Source of the DNA: Mesorhizobium sp. M1B.F.Ca.ET.045.04.1.1
Lineage (GTDB): Bacteria; Pseudomonadota; Alphaproteobacteria; Rhizobiales; Rhizobiaceae
Reading direction: 5' to 3'
Length of the DNA stretch: 64,000 nucleotides
Assembly (NCBI RefSeq): GCF_003952465.1
Contig: NZ_CP034448.1
Location: 1,178,001 to 1,242,000 of the forward strand
In this document: in pieces, positions 45,296 through 56,908 of the stretch
Numbering within the stretch: the stretch's first letter is position 1
Layout: every line of letters starts with the position of its first letter
Notes under the pieces: generated by a model
Database searches by the model: none
What the model was told of the DNA's origin: nothing
Seen by the model: the letters and a program-made list of their open reading frames with translations, nothing else
Made by a program: the position numbers and the translations under genes

Positions 45296-46675
45296 CTAAG
45301 CCGCTCTTTGCATCCGCGCGGCAAAGAAGCCGTCCAGGCCGGAAATGCCGGGCGGTCCCAGCACCAAGTCGGCGGGCGTCGTGCGCAGGGTGCCCTCCGG
45401 CGTCAGGAACGGATCGAGGCCGGCGAATTCGCCCGGCTGGACCGGATCAGCGATCACGCCTGGGACCTCCGCGAGGAAAGCGCGATAAAGCTCCTCGCCT
45501 TCGATCGGGTCGAGCGAACAGTTGGAAAACACAATCCGCCCGCCGGGTTTGACGAGACCGACTGCATGAGCGAGCAGACGACGCTGGAGCGCGGCGAGCT
45601 TCTCGACATCGGCCATCGCCTTCGTCCACGGCACGTCGGGATGCCTGCGCACGGTGCCCGTCGACGAGCAGGGGGCGTCGAGCAGCACGGCGTCGAACAA
45701 CTCGTCCGGCCGGTACTCGAGCAGGTCCGTCTGCGCCAGTTCGGCCGACAGGCCGAGGCGCTCGAGGTTCTGCGCCAGCCGCGCCAGCCGGTTCTTCGAG
45801 GTGTCGACGGCTGTGACGTTAGCGCCGGCAAGGATGAGCTGCGCCGTCTTGCCGCCGGGAGCGGCGCAAAGGTCGGCGACGCGTAGGCCCTTGATGTCGC
45901 CGAACAGGCGCGCGGGCAGGCTCGCGGCCGCATCCTGCACCCACCAGGCGCCCTCTGCGAAGCCGGGAAGGTCGGTGACCGAGGCCTGCAGCCTCTCGAC
46001 ACGTACGGTGCCGGTCGGCAGCACGATGCCGCCCAGCTTCTCTGCCCAGAGCACCGGGTCGGATTTGGCTGTGAAGTCGACCGGCGCCTCATGACGATGG
46101 GCGGCAAGGATGGCGCGTGCCTTATCGGCGCCGTAGGCGGCGATCAGCCGTTCGGAAAACCATTGCGGCGCTTCGTTCGTGGCGGCAAGCGCGGGCGCAA
46201 GCTCGGCCTCCTTGGCGCGCGCCAGCGAGCGCAGCACGCCGTTAACGAGTCCGGAGAAACGCAGCGTGCGCGGGTCGGACTTGGCGTGGGTGACGGCGAG
46301 GTCGACCGCGGCGCTGTCCGGGATGCCGAGGAACAGGATCTGCGCCGCGGCCACGTGCAGGATGTGGGAGAGCGCAGTGGCATTGGCCGGCAGCGGCCTC
46401 TCCAGCCGCTTGGCCAGCAGCCCGGCAATGGGCATGCGGTGGCGCAGCGCCGTGACCAGGATGGCGCGGACCAATGCGCGGTCTCGCGCATCGAGCGCCT
46501 TGTATTGCGGATGGCCGTGCTCGTTGTCGGTCAGGCCGTCGAGCGGGGTGCGGGCATCGATGACGGCGGCGAGCAGGCGCGCGGCGGCCTTGCGCACGAC
46601 AAGGCCGGCGATCTGCTCGCCCGCATTGCCGTCACGCCTGCCTGGGTTCTGCGGTCGGCGCTTGGCTCCGCTCAC
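45296..46675 (-). CDS. rsmB: 16S rRNA (cytosine-967) methyltransferase RsmB
   Basis: A 459-residue enzyme that methylates C967 of 16S rRNA. It has an N-terminal NusB-like RNA-binding domain (residues about 15-145), then a Rossmann methyltransferase with [20 protein letters not shown]. The catalytic cysteines lie in [15 protein letters not shown] and [12 protein letters not shown]. The GTG at 46675 overlaps the htpX stop (GTGA), so translation is coupled; the open frame upstream lies inside htpX and is not coding. Confidence 0.93.
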   Translation of the reverse strand: MSGAKRRPQNPGRRDGNAGEQIAGLVVRKAAARLLAAVIDARTPLDGLTDNEHGHPQYKALDARDRALVRAILVTALRHRMPIAGLLAKRLERPLPANATALSHILHVAAAQILFLGIPDSAAVDLAVTHAKSDPRTLRFSGLVNGVLRSLARAKEAELAPALAATNEAPQWFSERLIAAYGADKARAILAAHRHEAPVDFTAKSDPVLWAEKLGGIVLPTGTVRVERLQASVTDLPGFAEGAWWVQDAAASLPARLFGDIKGLRVADLCAAPGGKTAQLILAGANVTAVDTSKNRLARLAQNLERLGLSAELAQTDLLEYRPDELFDAVLLDAPCSSTGTVRRHPDVPWTKAMADVEKLAALQRRLLAHAVGLVKPGGRIVFSNCSLDPIEGEELYRAFLAEVPGVIADPVQPGEFAGLDPFLTPEGTLRTTPADLVLGPPGISGLDGFFAARMQRAA

Positions 46676-47703
46676 GACCACGGACCCTTGGGCCCTGCGC
46701 CGCGAGGTCCGGTCGGGTTGCGGCCCCACGGATTGGGCTTGGCCCGCTTCGGCCCGGCCGGCGGCGCGGACTCGGGCGGCTTGCCCCACGGTCCGGCCTG
46801 CGCCTCGTCCGGGCGGCTTGGCGCCGGCGCCTCGCGCGGCGCGGCCGGCGCGGCGCCGCCCATCTGACGGGCCATCTGCTGCAGCGCGGTAATGCGGTTC
46901 TCGGTGCTCGGATGGGTCGAGAACAGATTGTCCATGCGCTCGCCGGAGAGCGGGTTGATGATGAAGAGATGGGCCATCGCCGGATTGCGCTCGGCGTCCG
47001 GGTTGGGGATGCGTTCGGCGCCGCGCGCGATCTTGTCGAGCGCGGAGGCCAGCCATAGCGGCTGGCCGCAGATCTCGGCGCCGCGGCGGTCGGCCTCGTA
47101 TTCGCGGGTGCGGCTCACCGCCATCTGCACGATCATGGCGGCGAAGGGCGCGACCAGCATGGCGACAAGCACGCCGACGAAGCCGAACGGGTTGTTGTTG
47201 TCGCGGCTGCCGCCGAAGAAGAAGGCGAAATTGCCCAGCATCGAGATGGCGCCGGCAAGCGTCGCGACGATCGTCATGGTAAGCGTGTCGCGATGCTGCA
47301 CATGGGCAAGCTCGTGCGCCATCACGGCCGCGACCTCCTCGTGGCTGAGCCGCTCCAAGAGCCCGGTCGAGGCGGCCACGGCCGCGTTCTCCGGATTGCG
47401 GCCGGTGGCGAATGCGTTGGGCTGCGGGCTATCGATCAGATAGGTCTTCGGCATCGGCAGGCCGGCCTGCTTGGCCAGCGCCTGGACGATCGCATAATAT
47501 TCAGGCGCATTCTTCTCGTCGACCTCGACGGCGCGGTTCATCGACAGCACCATCTTGTCGGCATTCCAGTAGCTGAACAGGTTCATGCCGGCGGCGAAAA
47601 GCAGAGCAATGATCATGCCGCCCGAGCCGCCGATCAGAAAGCCGACGCCCATGAACAGCGCGGTCATCGCGGCAAGAAGCATGGCGGTGCGAAGCGTGTT
47701 CAT
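46672..47703 (-). CDS. htpX: Membrane zinc protease HtpX with a proline-rich tail
   Basis: A 343-residue M48 protease with four hydrophobic segments and the zinc motif HELAH at residues 130-134, plus the third-ligand region [12 protein letters not shown]. It degrades misfolded inner-membrane proteins under stress. Beyond the usual end (about residue 285) there is a roughly 55-residue Pro/Ala/Gly-rich tail ([18 protein letters not shown]...), longer than in enterobacterial HtpX. GGAAGAGACG precedes the ATG. Confidence 0.95.
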   Translation of the reverse strand: MNTLRTAMLLAAMTALFMGVGFLIGGSGGMIIALLFAAGMNLFSYWNADKMVLSMNRAVEVDEKNAPEYYAIVQALAKQAGLPMPKTYLIDSPQPNAFATGRNPENAAVAASTGLLERLSHEEVAAVMAHELAHVQHRDTLTMTIVATLAGAISMLGNFAFFFGGSRDNNNPFGFVGVLVAMLVAPFAAMIVQMAVSRTREYEADRRGAEICGQPLWLASALDKIARGAERIPNPDAERNPAMAHLFIINPLSGERMDNLFSTHPSTENRITALQQMARQMGGAAPAAPREAPAPSRPDEAQAGPWGKPPESAPPAGPKRAKPNPWGRNPTGPRGAGPKGPWS

Positions 47704-47836
47704 CGTCTCTTCCGTTGGTGGCGAATAGGGGTCGATCCGTCTTGCATCATGGCTATATGATGGGAAAGACCGGCTCCCGTTTCAATCGACGCCCTGTTTT
47801 AATCGGCCGCCTGTTTCAATCCGCAAGGCATATCGC

Positions 47837-48058
47837 ATGACCGAACAACGTAGCAGAACCGAAACCGCTCCCGCAGCCGACAAGCCGCAAAAGACGCTGA
47901 CGCCGGCTGCCGAGCGGGCGCTGGCGGAGGCCGAGGCAAGGCGACAGGCATACCGCAAGACCGAGGCTCAACTGCCGAAGGAGATCGGCGGCCGCGGCGG
48001 CAAGGAACCGGGCCGCTACGGCGACTGGGAAGTGAAGGGGCTGGCGAGCGACTTTTAG
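47837..48058 (+). CDS. SDHAF4/DUF1674 family protein
   Basis: A 73-residue protein with a charged N-terminal half and the conserved C-terminus PGRYGDWEVKGLASDF. That is the signature of DUF1674, homologous to succinate dehydrogenase assembly factor 4, which binds flavinylated SdhA and assists complex II maturation. It stands alone between htpX (divergent) and the HAD gene (convergent). Confidence 0.88.
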   Translation: MTEQRSRTETAPAADKPQKTLTPAAERALAEAEARRQAYRKTEAQLPKEIGGRGGKEPGRYGDWEVKGLASDF

Positions 48059-48065
48059 CGGGGAA

Positions 48066-48731
48066 CTAGGCCGCGTCGCGCTGCGGCTCGATGACGATCC
48101 AGCCATTGTCGTCCGTGGCGATACCGAGCGCGTCATAGGAAGCGATGCTGGCGTGCGATGTCTGCATCGCATGGACATGCGTGGCGCTGATCACCATCAC
48201 CGCGGCGCCGGACGCTTCGCCCGCCGCGATTCCCGCCGGCGCATCCTCGAAGACCAGGCAATCGCGCGCTTCGACGCCGAGACGCTTCGCGGCCAAAAGG
48301 AAGCAGTCGGGCGCCGGCTTGCCGCGGGTGACGTCCTCGGCCGAGACCATCATGGCCGGAACCGGAATGCCTGCCGCTTGCAAGCGCAGCAGCGCCAGTT
48401 CGCGCGGCGCCGAGGTGACGATCGCCCAGCGCTCAAGCGGCAGCGACTTGAGAAAGGCAGCGGCGCCGGGGATCGGCACGATGCCCTCGAGGTCGGCGGC
48501 CTCGGCCTTGAGCAACGCTTCGGCCTCCACGATCGGATCGACGCCGGGGAGCTTCAGCGCGGCGATCGTCTCTCTTGCGCGCCTGCCATGGATCGTCGGC
48601 AGGAAGCTCGCGACGTCGAGGCCGTGGCGATAGGCCCACGTCGTCCACACCCGTTCCGCCGCGGCGATCGAGTTGAGGACCGTGCCGTCCATATCGAAAA
48701 GGAAGGCGGCGAACTTTCTGCCTGCGAACAT
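48066..48731 (-). CDS. HAD superfamily phosphatase (beta-phosphoglucomutase-like subfamily)
   Basis: A 221-residue hydrolase with motif I FLFDMDGTVLNS (nucleophile and acid/base Asp), motif II VTSA, and motif III/IV KPAPDCFLLAAKRLGVEARDCLVFEDAPAG. The cap domain lies after motif I, as in sugar-phosphate phosphatases. CCAGGAAATCAA precedes ATG 48731. The 414-nt gap upstream (48732-49145) holds no gene I can support. Confidence 0.88.
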   Translation of the reverse strand: MFAGRKFAAFLFDMDGTVLNSIAAAERVWTTWAYRHGLDVASFLPTIHGRRARETIAALKLPGVDPIVEAEALLKAEAADLEGIVPIPGAAAFLKSLPLERWAIVTSAPRELALLRLQAAGIPVPAMMVSAEDVTRGKPAPDCFLLAAKRLGVEARDCLVFEDAPAGIAAGEASGAAVMVISATHVHAMQTSHASIASYDALGIATDDNGWIVIEPQRDAA

Positions 48732-49145
48732 TTGATTTCCTGGAGAATCGTTTTCGGGGAGGGCGAAACGCAACCATAGTCTAAACCGCCCAACGCCGCG
48801 TGAGAAGGCCGCTGGCGGTTCAACGCCGCCACATCGTAGCCCAGGCGGCTGTATCACTACGGCTTCAGCACCGCTGTTGACCAAGTTCGGCACAGGCCCC
48901 GCTGTGCCGAACCGGGATCGGCCGCAATCGCTCCGAAGATCATGGTAAGCGCTTCATGAACGGCGTTTTCGTGGCAGCTTTTTCGTTTACCGGCCATTCA
49001 CCCTCTTGCCTGCCGAAATCAAGCAAAAACAATGAGTTAACCTGCGATTGAGCATCTTTCCGCCGGTCGGCGGCCGCGTCTGGCCGAAATCCTGCAACGC
49101 CTCCGCCGAGCGGCGTCGATGCCGCGGACAGGCGGGGGTGGAAAG

Positions 49146-50638
49146 ATGCGGCAGTTCAAAGATCTCGTTCGCGGGGGTCTCGTTCGTGGGGTGGACGGCT
49201 TTGCCCGGGATCGCGGAGGCAATTTCGCGGTTCTGTTCGGGGCTGCCGCATCGGTCCTGGCGCTGGGGGTGGGATTCGCGGTCAATATCTCGCAGCTCTA
49301 CAATGCGAGATCGAGCTTGCAGAGCGTCGTCGACGCCGCTGTGACATCGACGGCGCGCGATCTCACCCTCGGCGTCATCAAGGAAGCCGACGCCAATGCG
49401 TCGGTACAGGCATTTCTCGACGCCAACAGCAAGACCGGCATCCTGCAGGCGAACCAGATCGTGCTCGACAAGCTCACGATCAACAGAACGGAGAAGACCG
49501 TGCAGGCGGATGTGCATGCCGATATCGGCCTTTACTTTCCCCTGTTCAACATTGGCGACATGCAGCGCGTCGGCACCTCAACCACGGCGCTCTATTCCGA
49601 CAAGAAGGTCGAGGTGGCGATGATGCTCGACACCACCGGCTCGATGGCGAAAAGGGGCAACGTCGATAAGATCGGCGATCTGAAAGCAGCGGCGAAAAAC
49701 GCCGTCCGGACGATGCTTCAGAACCAGGATCCGAAGAACCCCCGCGTGCGCGTCGCGCTTGTACCCTATGCATCCGCCGTGAACGCCGGCAAGCTGGCGG
49801 AAAATGTCTATGCCGAGAAGCAGGGGAGCTCTGACTTGCCGCCCGTCGCCGGCAGCTCGCTTCTCGTCGCCAAGACGGGCAACAAGCTGCTGCCGTCCTT
49901 CGGCGACTACATCTCCATTGTCGGCGCGGCGACGCCTCGTTCCGATAATTGCGCCACGGAGCGCAAGGACAAGAACGGCGATCCGGATTTTAGCGCCGAC
50001 GGCCCCGACACGGTTCGCACGGACAGGAGCGGCAAGAAATATTACGCCCTGGTCAACCGCGATGATCATCTGGGTGGCGGAGGAATGAACAAGTGCCCTG
50101 ATGCGGCGGTGATCCCGCTGACCGCCGATTCCGGCGCATTGCTTGATTCGATCGACGACTTCGAGGCCGGTGGCTATACGGCCGGCGCGATCGCCATTCA
50201 GTGGACCTACTATATGCTGTCGCCGCAATGGCGCGCGGCGATCAAGAGTGCCGGTCTCGGCAGCGGCCCCTCGGATATCAATGCGAAGAAGATTGCCAAG
50301 GTCGCGATCCTGATGACCGATGGCCAGTTCAATACCGCCTTCGCCGTCGCCGGGGCAGCTACAACAACCAGGGCAACCTTGCGCGCGGCAACGCCGAGAC
50401 GCTATGCGGCAACATGAAAAGCGACGGCATCGAGATTTTCACCATCGGCTTCGATCTCAACGACAAGGACATGTCGGCGACCGAGCGGGACCAGGCGAAG
50501 GCGGTGCTGAAGGATTGTTCGTCGAAGGACGTCTCCGCCGCCAACAAACATTATTTCGAGGTGTCCACCGGAGTGGAATTGGACGACGCCTTTCAGGAAA
50601 TCATCCGCAACACCGAAAAGGTTACGCTGACGCAGTAA
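49146..50638 (+). pseudogene. TadG-like pilus-assembly/vWA protein, frameshifted in a G run
   Basis: The protein opens with a short cytosolic stretch and a TadE/TadG-type transmembrane segment (GGNFAVLFGAAASVLALGVGFAVNISQLYNARSSLQSVVDAAVTSTAR). An extracellular von Willebrand A domain follows, with a DTTGS metal site at residues 162-166 and ILMTDGQFNTAFA. The frame then shifts at GGGG (50352-50355) and stops at 50417. The second frame continues with GSYNNQGNLARGNAETLCG and ends ...VELDDAFQEIIRNTEKVTLTQ. One more G restores a protein of about 497 residues. No other tad genes are in the window, so it would be an orphan. Either a real mutation or a sequencing error is possible. Confidence 0.8.
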
Positions 50639-50651
50639 TCCGCAAACGGAA

Positions 50652-50685
50652 AAGGCCGCCGCTTCTTGACGAAGCAGGCGGCCTT
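50652..50685 (+). terminator. Strong hairpin after the TadG-like gene
   Basis: The stem AAGGCCGCC/GGCGGCCTT continues into an inner GCTTC/GAAGC stem with a TTGAC loop and one bulged base. It starts 13 nt after the TadG-like stop. It lacks a T-tract. Confidence 0.65.
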
Positions 50686-50717
50686 CCGTGTTTCCGTCCA
50701 TGACGCGGCTCATGGCG

Positions 50718-50737
50718 GCGACCCCTTCGGGTCACCT
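50718..50737 (-). terminator. Hairpin downstream of the 23-codon microORF
   Basis: On the minus strand GGTGACCC and GGGTCGCC pair (one G-T) around a 4-nt loop, beginning 18 nt after the microORF stop. It is a plausible transcript end for a very short mRNA; no T-tract follows. Confidence 0.4.
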
Positions 50738-50754
50738 GCCGCGCGTCTCGCGCC

Positions 50755-50826
50755 TTAACGGGAAGACTGCTTCCCGGAAGTGCAATCCGCTGAGCTCACG
50801 TTCTGGAAAACGAAATCACTCGACAT
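50755..50826 (-). CDS. Candidate 23-residue microprotein with near-perfect Shine-Dalgarno
   Basis: On the minus strand AAGGAGGTGATCC, complementary to the 16S rRNA 3' end over its whole length, stands immediately before an ATG at 50826. A 23-codon frame follows, starting MSSDFVFQNVSSADC and ending with GKQSSR and TAA. It is hydrophilic, with a single cysteine and no signal or membrane segment. No family is recognised. Such a strong ribosome site is rare and argues for real translation. A possible promoter (TTGTCT, 17 nt, CATCAT) lies upstream and a hairpin lies downstream. It is divergent from the CFA synthase gene. Confidence 0.55.
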   Translation of the reverse strand: MSSDFVFQNVSSADCTSGKQSSR

Positions 50827-51038
50827 CGGATCACCTCCTTTCGGTTTGTTGAACACAGCCAAATGATGGGGTGCGTCGCGGCAAAAGACAAGATGACGCG
50901 ACGGAATGGCCATTCCTCGGGCGGGAAATCCTTCTCCGCCGGTGTTTTTGCGCAACAGGTCGGGATTGCGGTCCGCAGGCTGGTGGACGACAGTGGCGCT
51001 CGGGGAATGGGGTGGGTGCGACGCATCGGGAGGTGGGA

Positions 51039-52307
51039 ATGGATGCCGCCGACAGAGCCGCGCGGATCGTGCGCAGGGTCGTCGAGACACTGAAGCCGGG
51101 TTTTGCGGTCAGGCTGTGGACCGGCGAGCGGATCGGGCCCGCCGACGGTCCGGTGCTCGCCATCAACGACCAGGACATCGTCTGGCAACTGGTGCGCCGG
51201 CCGGCTTTCTCGACACTGGTCGAGATGTGGATTTCCAAGACCGTCGACATCGAAGACGGCACGCTGTTCGATTTCTACGCCCTGCCGTCGCAAGGCAAGC
51301 TCAAGACGAAGCTCAGATCACTGCCGAAGCTGGCGATCCTGCGCGACCTGCCGATGGTGTTGTTTTCGCGAAAACAGATGACGGCGCGCAGCGATCTTTC
51401 CGGCCGCAAGCCTTTCGTCAGCGGATCGAACAAGGAGGCGATCCAGCACCATTACGACATCTCGAATGCCTTCTACCGGCTCTTCCTTGACGAGCGCATG
51501 GTCTACAGCTGCGGCTATTTCAGGGATTTCGCCAACGGCATCGACCAGGCGCAGATCGACAAGCTCGACCACATCTGCCGCAAGCTCAGGCTGAGACCCG
51601 GCGACAGGCTGCTCGACATCGGCTGCGGCTGGGGCGCGATGCTCATCCATGCGGCGAAGCATTACGGCGTCGTCGGGCACGGCGTCTCGTTGTCGGAGGC
51701 GCAGACGGAGCTTGCCCGCGAACGCATCCGCGCCGAGGGGCTGGAGGATCGCATCACCATCGAGATAAAATCCTATGCCGAGCTCTCCGGCACCTTCGAC
51801 AAGATCTCGTCGATCGGCATGTTCGAGCATCTCGGGCTTGCCAACCACGCTGCCTATTTCTCGGCCGTCCACCGCCTGCTGAAGCCAGGCGGCATCTATC
51901 TCCACCACGCCATCACCAGGCGCAGCAAGGGCGACATCAGGAAGACGCTGCGCAAGGGGCCGGAATACAAGGCGCTGATCAAATACATCTTCCCCGGCGG
52001 CGAGCTCGACACGATCGGCATGACGCTCGGCAATCTCGAAGCGCATGGCTTCCTGGTCCACGACGTCGAGAACTTGCGCGAGCACTACGCGCGTACCTGC
52101 CGCCTGTGGGCGGAGCGTCTGCATGCGCATTTCGACGAGGCGATCGCCGAGGTCGGCGAGGCGAAGGCGCGGCTCTGGCTGCTCTATCTCACCGGCTGCT
52201 CGATCGCCTTCGAGCGCGCCTCGGCGCAGATTTTCCAGACCGTCGCCACCAAGCGCGCGCGTGGCCCGAGCGGCCTGCCGCCGACGCGGGCGGATTTGTA
52301 CCGGTAA
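51039..52307 (+). CDS. cfa: Cyclopropane-fatty-acyl-phospholipid synthase
   Basis: A 422-residue enzyme that transfers a methylene from S-adenosylmethionine to unsaturated phospholipid chains. It has the N-terminal lipid-binding region (residues about 1-110), HHYDISNAFYRLFLDERMVYSCGYF, the SAM motif LLDIGCGWGAM, and SSIGMFEHLG with the conserved Glu. GGGAGGTGGGA precedes ATG 51039, which decides the start; the frame is open further upstream without conservation. Confidence 0.94.
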   Translation: MDAADRAARIVRRVVETLKPGFAVRLWTGERIGPADGPVLAINDQDIVWQLVRRPAFSTLVEMWISKTVDIEDGTLFDFYALPSQGKLKTKLRSLPKLAILRDLPMVLFSRKQMTARSDLSGRKPFVSGSNKEAIQHHYDISNAFYRLFLDERMVYSCGYFRDFANGIDQAQIDKLDHICRKLRLRPGDRLLDIGCGWGAMLIHAAKHYGVVGHGVSLSEAQTELARERIRAEGLEDRITIEIKSYAELSGTFDKISSIGMFEHLGLANHAAYFSAVHRLLKPGGIYLHHAITRRSKGDIRKTLRKGPEYKALIKYIFPGGELDTIGMTLGNLEAHGFLVHDVENLREHYARTCRLWAERLHAHFDEAIAEVGEAKARLWLLYLTGCSIAFERASAQIFQTVATKRARGPSGLPPTRADLYR

Positions 52308-52334
52308 CGCGGCAGGCTCTCGTTTCCGCCATCC

Positions 52335-53153
52335 TCACTCCGCGATACCGAGCGAGGCAAGATAGGCCGCGGAAGCCGGTATCTTGGCCTTGTCCTTGAT
52401 CTCGATGATCAGGCGCGGATTGCTTTCGAGTTTGGCAAGCGCGGCAAAGACCGCTCTCCACCGGATCGTGCCCTCACCCAGGCTCCAGTGGCGATCGGCG
52501 TAGCCGTCACCATCCTGCAAGTGGACGTGCTGCAGACGATTGCCCGCGGCGTGCACATAGTAATCAACCGGTGGAGCGCCGGTCGAGCCGTGGGCATAAT
52601 AGGCATGGCCGGTGTCGATCGAGACGGCAACGGCAGCGGAACCGAAGCTGTCGGCCAGCCCCACGCGGATATACGGATCCTTGTCCTCGATATTCTCGAT
52701 GACCATGGTGCAGCCGATGTCCTCGGCCCGCTTGACGGCATCGCGCAGCGTCAGATGGCAGCACTCGATTATTTTTTCGCGGTCGCTGGGGTTGTTGTCG
52801 AGATTGTTGTAGGACCAGGTCGTATAGGGGCTGTGGACAACCATCTGCGTCGCGCCGATGGCGGCGCAGACCTCGATTCCCTGTACGTGACGTCTGCTCA
52901 CGACATCGCGGACATCAGGGTCCCTCGACGCAATGGTCAAGCCCCAGAAAGGTCCGTGAATCCCAAGCCGTCCACGGTGTCCGTCGAGAAGCTTTCTGGC
53001 GCGGGCGGCGAGCGGTGTCCAATCGCCATTGAGAACTCTCGCATCGACGAAGCTCTGCAGCTCCAGATCGCGCTGCCTTTCGAATAGCCAGTCGCGGTGG
53101 ATTTCGACGTCGTCCAGTGTCATGGCGGCGCCAAGAACGGGCAAGGAAGTCAT
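52335..53153 (-). CDS. Sugar phosphate isomerase/epimerase-like TIM-barrel protein
   Basis: A 272-residue AP-endonuclease-2-type barrel. Metal-ligand candidates are VVHSPY, MVIENIEDKDP (Glu), VSIDTGHAYYAHG (Asp-His) and LQHVHLQDGDG, with a C-terminal IIEIKDKAK (Glu). This set matches the xylose isomerase-like epimerase superfamily. The substrate is unknown. GGAGC precedes the ATG. The next upstream gene on the same strand is 183 nt away. Confidence 0.85.
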   Translation of the reverse strand: MTSLPVLGAAMTLDDVEIHRDWLFERQRDLELQSFVDARVLNGDWTPLAARARKLLDGHRGRLGIHGPFWGLTIASRDPDVRDVVSRRHVQGIEVCAAIGATQMVVHSPYTTWSYNNLDNNPSDREKIIECCHLTLRDAVKRAEDIGCTMVIENIEDKDPYIRVGLADSFGSAAVAVSIDTGHAYYAHGSTGAPPVDYYVHAAGNRLQHVHLQDGDGYADRHWSLGEGTIRWRAVFAALAKLESNPRLIIEIKDKAKIPASAAYLASLGIAE

Positions 53154-53335
53154 AGGGGCTCCGGTAGGTGAGATTTGAAACTATTGGACAACAAGGCAGA
53201 CCGTGCGGTTATGTGACGCCGTTTTCTGTCATGCGTATTACACGCAGCGCCAAGCCCGCGGCGTCAAGATCACACCGTCACACGGCATAACGGGACGGGT
53301 ATAAATCTGTTGACGCAATTCCGGCGGAAAACCGT

Positions 53336-54084
53336 TCAGGCAAAGCGCGTCGGCGCGCCGGTCTCGACGCGCGCCGGCCTGTCCACGGTGCAGTAGACGC
53401 CGATATTGTGGGCGTTGTAGCGGACCAGGTTGCGCAGGATGCCGGGATCGTTGTCGAAGCCATCCTGGGCGATGATGGTGAAGCCGCAGCGGCGGCAAGG
53501 CTCCGAGACGGTGAGCAGGAGATCGCCGACCGCGAGCTTGCGGCCGATCCATTCCGTCTCCGGGAAGGAGCCTTCGACGGGGTCCATGTCGACGACGATG
53601 TTGGGACGGAAGCGGCGCGGATCGGGCACGCCCTCCGGATGCAGCGCCTTCAACCGCGCCAGCGAGGCTGTGGTGAGCAGGTGGATCGGCGCCTTGCGGT
53701 AGCGCGCCTGTGTCAGCGGACCGACATAGGCCGGCGGTGCGTTCTCCTGGCCGAACGGCCGGATCGAGGCAGTAAAGCCGAGATAGGCAGACACGGCACG
53801 ATCGCATTCGGCGCCAGGCGCGCTCAGCCAGTCGCCGCCGGGAACGGCCACCTCTAGGTCGCGATCGCTGCTCAGCCTGGTTCGGATGCGCGGCACCTTA
53901 TGCCATTTCGCATCGCGATCGGGCCTTGCGATCTCATTGTCGCCGGCATCGACGAGGCCGAACATACGGTCACCGTCGATGGTTTCGCGGCCAACCGAGA
54001 TCGCGTCCAGCCGCTCGCCGGCGAGCGAGCTCGCCGGATAGCGCCAGAGTTGGCTGACGGTGCCGAGTGCGGTCTGGACGGTCA

Positions 54085-54085
<1 letters not shown>
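53336..54085 (-). CDS. MOSC domain protein
   Basis: A 249-residue protein with an N-terminal beta-barrel MOSC_N domain (VSQLWRYPASSLAGERLDAISVGRETIDGDRMFGLVD) and a C-terminal MOSC domain. That domain has RRFRPNIVVDMDP, SEPCRRCGFT with the conserved cysteine, and GVYCTVDRPARVETG. MOSC proteins bind molybdenum-sulfur species and reduce N-hydroxylated compounds. Its ATG shares a base with the acs stop (TGATG), so it is translated with acetyl-CoA synthetase, an uncommon pairing. Confidence 0.88.
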
Positions 54086-56040
<1,955 letters not shown>

Positions 56041-56345
56041 TTTTCAGCTTTCCTCCGGAACCGTTCCGCCGGCTTGAAGTGCCGGCGGCATCGCGGCAAG
56101 GCAGCCGCGAATTCGCGCGCATTATTAACAGTTCCGCCGTGACGGCAATATTAGACGTTGGATTCGCGCGGCGGGATGACGCAGGGGCAACCGCGAAACG
56201 CTGTCAGCACTCCCGCTTCATCGCTGCTAACCAACTGTTTTAGCGATGGAAAACTCGACTCAGAGCTGCTAGAATCAATAGACAGTTAAGTAACTGAGCG
56301 CAGAATCGGAATTGGGAGGGAAGGAGATCGACCTAGGGGGCTGCG

Positions 56346-56618
56346 ATGCGTGACCATTCCGAAATGGACCTGATGCTCAGGGGCTATGGGCTGACGACGG
56401 CGAAGATCCTCTATCACTTCCCCGACCACCCGCATTTGCTGCAAAGCTATATCTGGCAGGACTACGACATTGCGCCGAAGTTTCCGGTGCTGATCCGCTT
56501 CATCGAGTTCTGGAAGACCAGGCTCGACGGGCCATTGCATTCGGTGACCTACACGCACCAGACGTTGATCGCGCCGAACGAGTGGCGGAAGGTGGACGGG
56601 GAGTTCGTGTTGCATTGA
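56346..56618 (+). CDS. usg: Usg family protein
   Basis: A 90-residue protein matching the alphaproteobacterial Usg family: LMLRGYGLTTAKILYHFPDHPHLLQSYIWQDYDIAPKFPVL, then FIEFWKTRLDGPLHSV. In Caulobacter usg lies near trp genes; its role is unclear. The ATG follows a G-rich stretch (GGGGGGCTGCG) that can act as ribosome site. It stands alone here. Confidence 0.85.
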   Translation: MRDHSEMDLMLRGYGLTTAKILYHFPDHPHLLQSYIWQDYDIAPKFPVLIRFIEFWKTRLDGPLHSVTYTHQTLIAPNEWRKVDGEFVLH

Positions 56619-56661
56619 GAACGGTAGCGCGATCGCGGGTGATTGGCGGAACCGCCCATCG

Positions 56662-56850
56662 CTTCGTCATCCACGGGCGGAGCAAGGAGCGAAGCGACGC
56701 GGCGCAGACCCGAGGATCCATTCCGTGACTTCGAAGCGTTGCGGCGATCCAGAATTTCTGCTCCGCCGCGCTCTACGATCGAGGTAACGGAATGGATCCT
56801 CGGGTCTTCGCGACGCCGCTTCGCGGCTGCTCCGCCCGTGGATGACGAAG
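56662..56850. repeat. Intergenic palindromic repeat, family C, copy 3
   Basis: The ends are TTCGTCATCCACGGGCGGAG and CTCCGCCCGTGGATGACGAA, and the internal arms are GACCCGAGGATCCATTCCGT and CGGAATGGATCCTCGGGTC. It fills most of the 290-nt gap between usg and the convergent aldo/keto reductase gene. Confidence 0.87.
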
Positions 56851-56908
56851 CGGAGGCTGCGGCTAATCCCAAATGTCACGATCGCCCTGATAGGGACGTT
56901 CGCGACAA

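Noticed and set aside
50755..51090. 111-codon minus-strand gene containing the microORF in frame
   Set aside because: Its upstream two thirds overlap the cfa start region antisense and have shadow-like composition; the strong ribosome site places the start at 50826.
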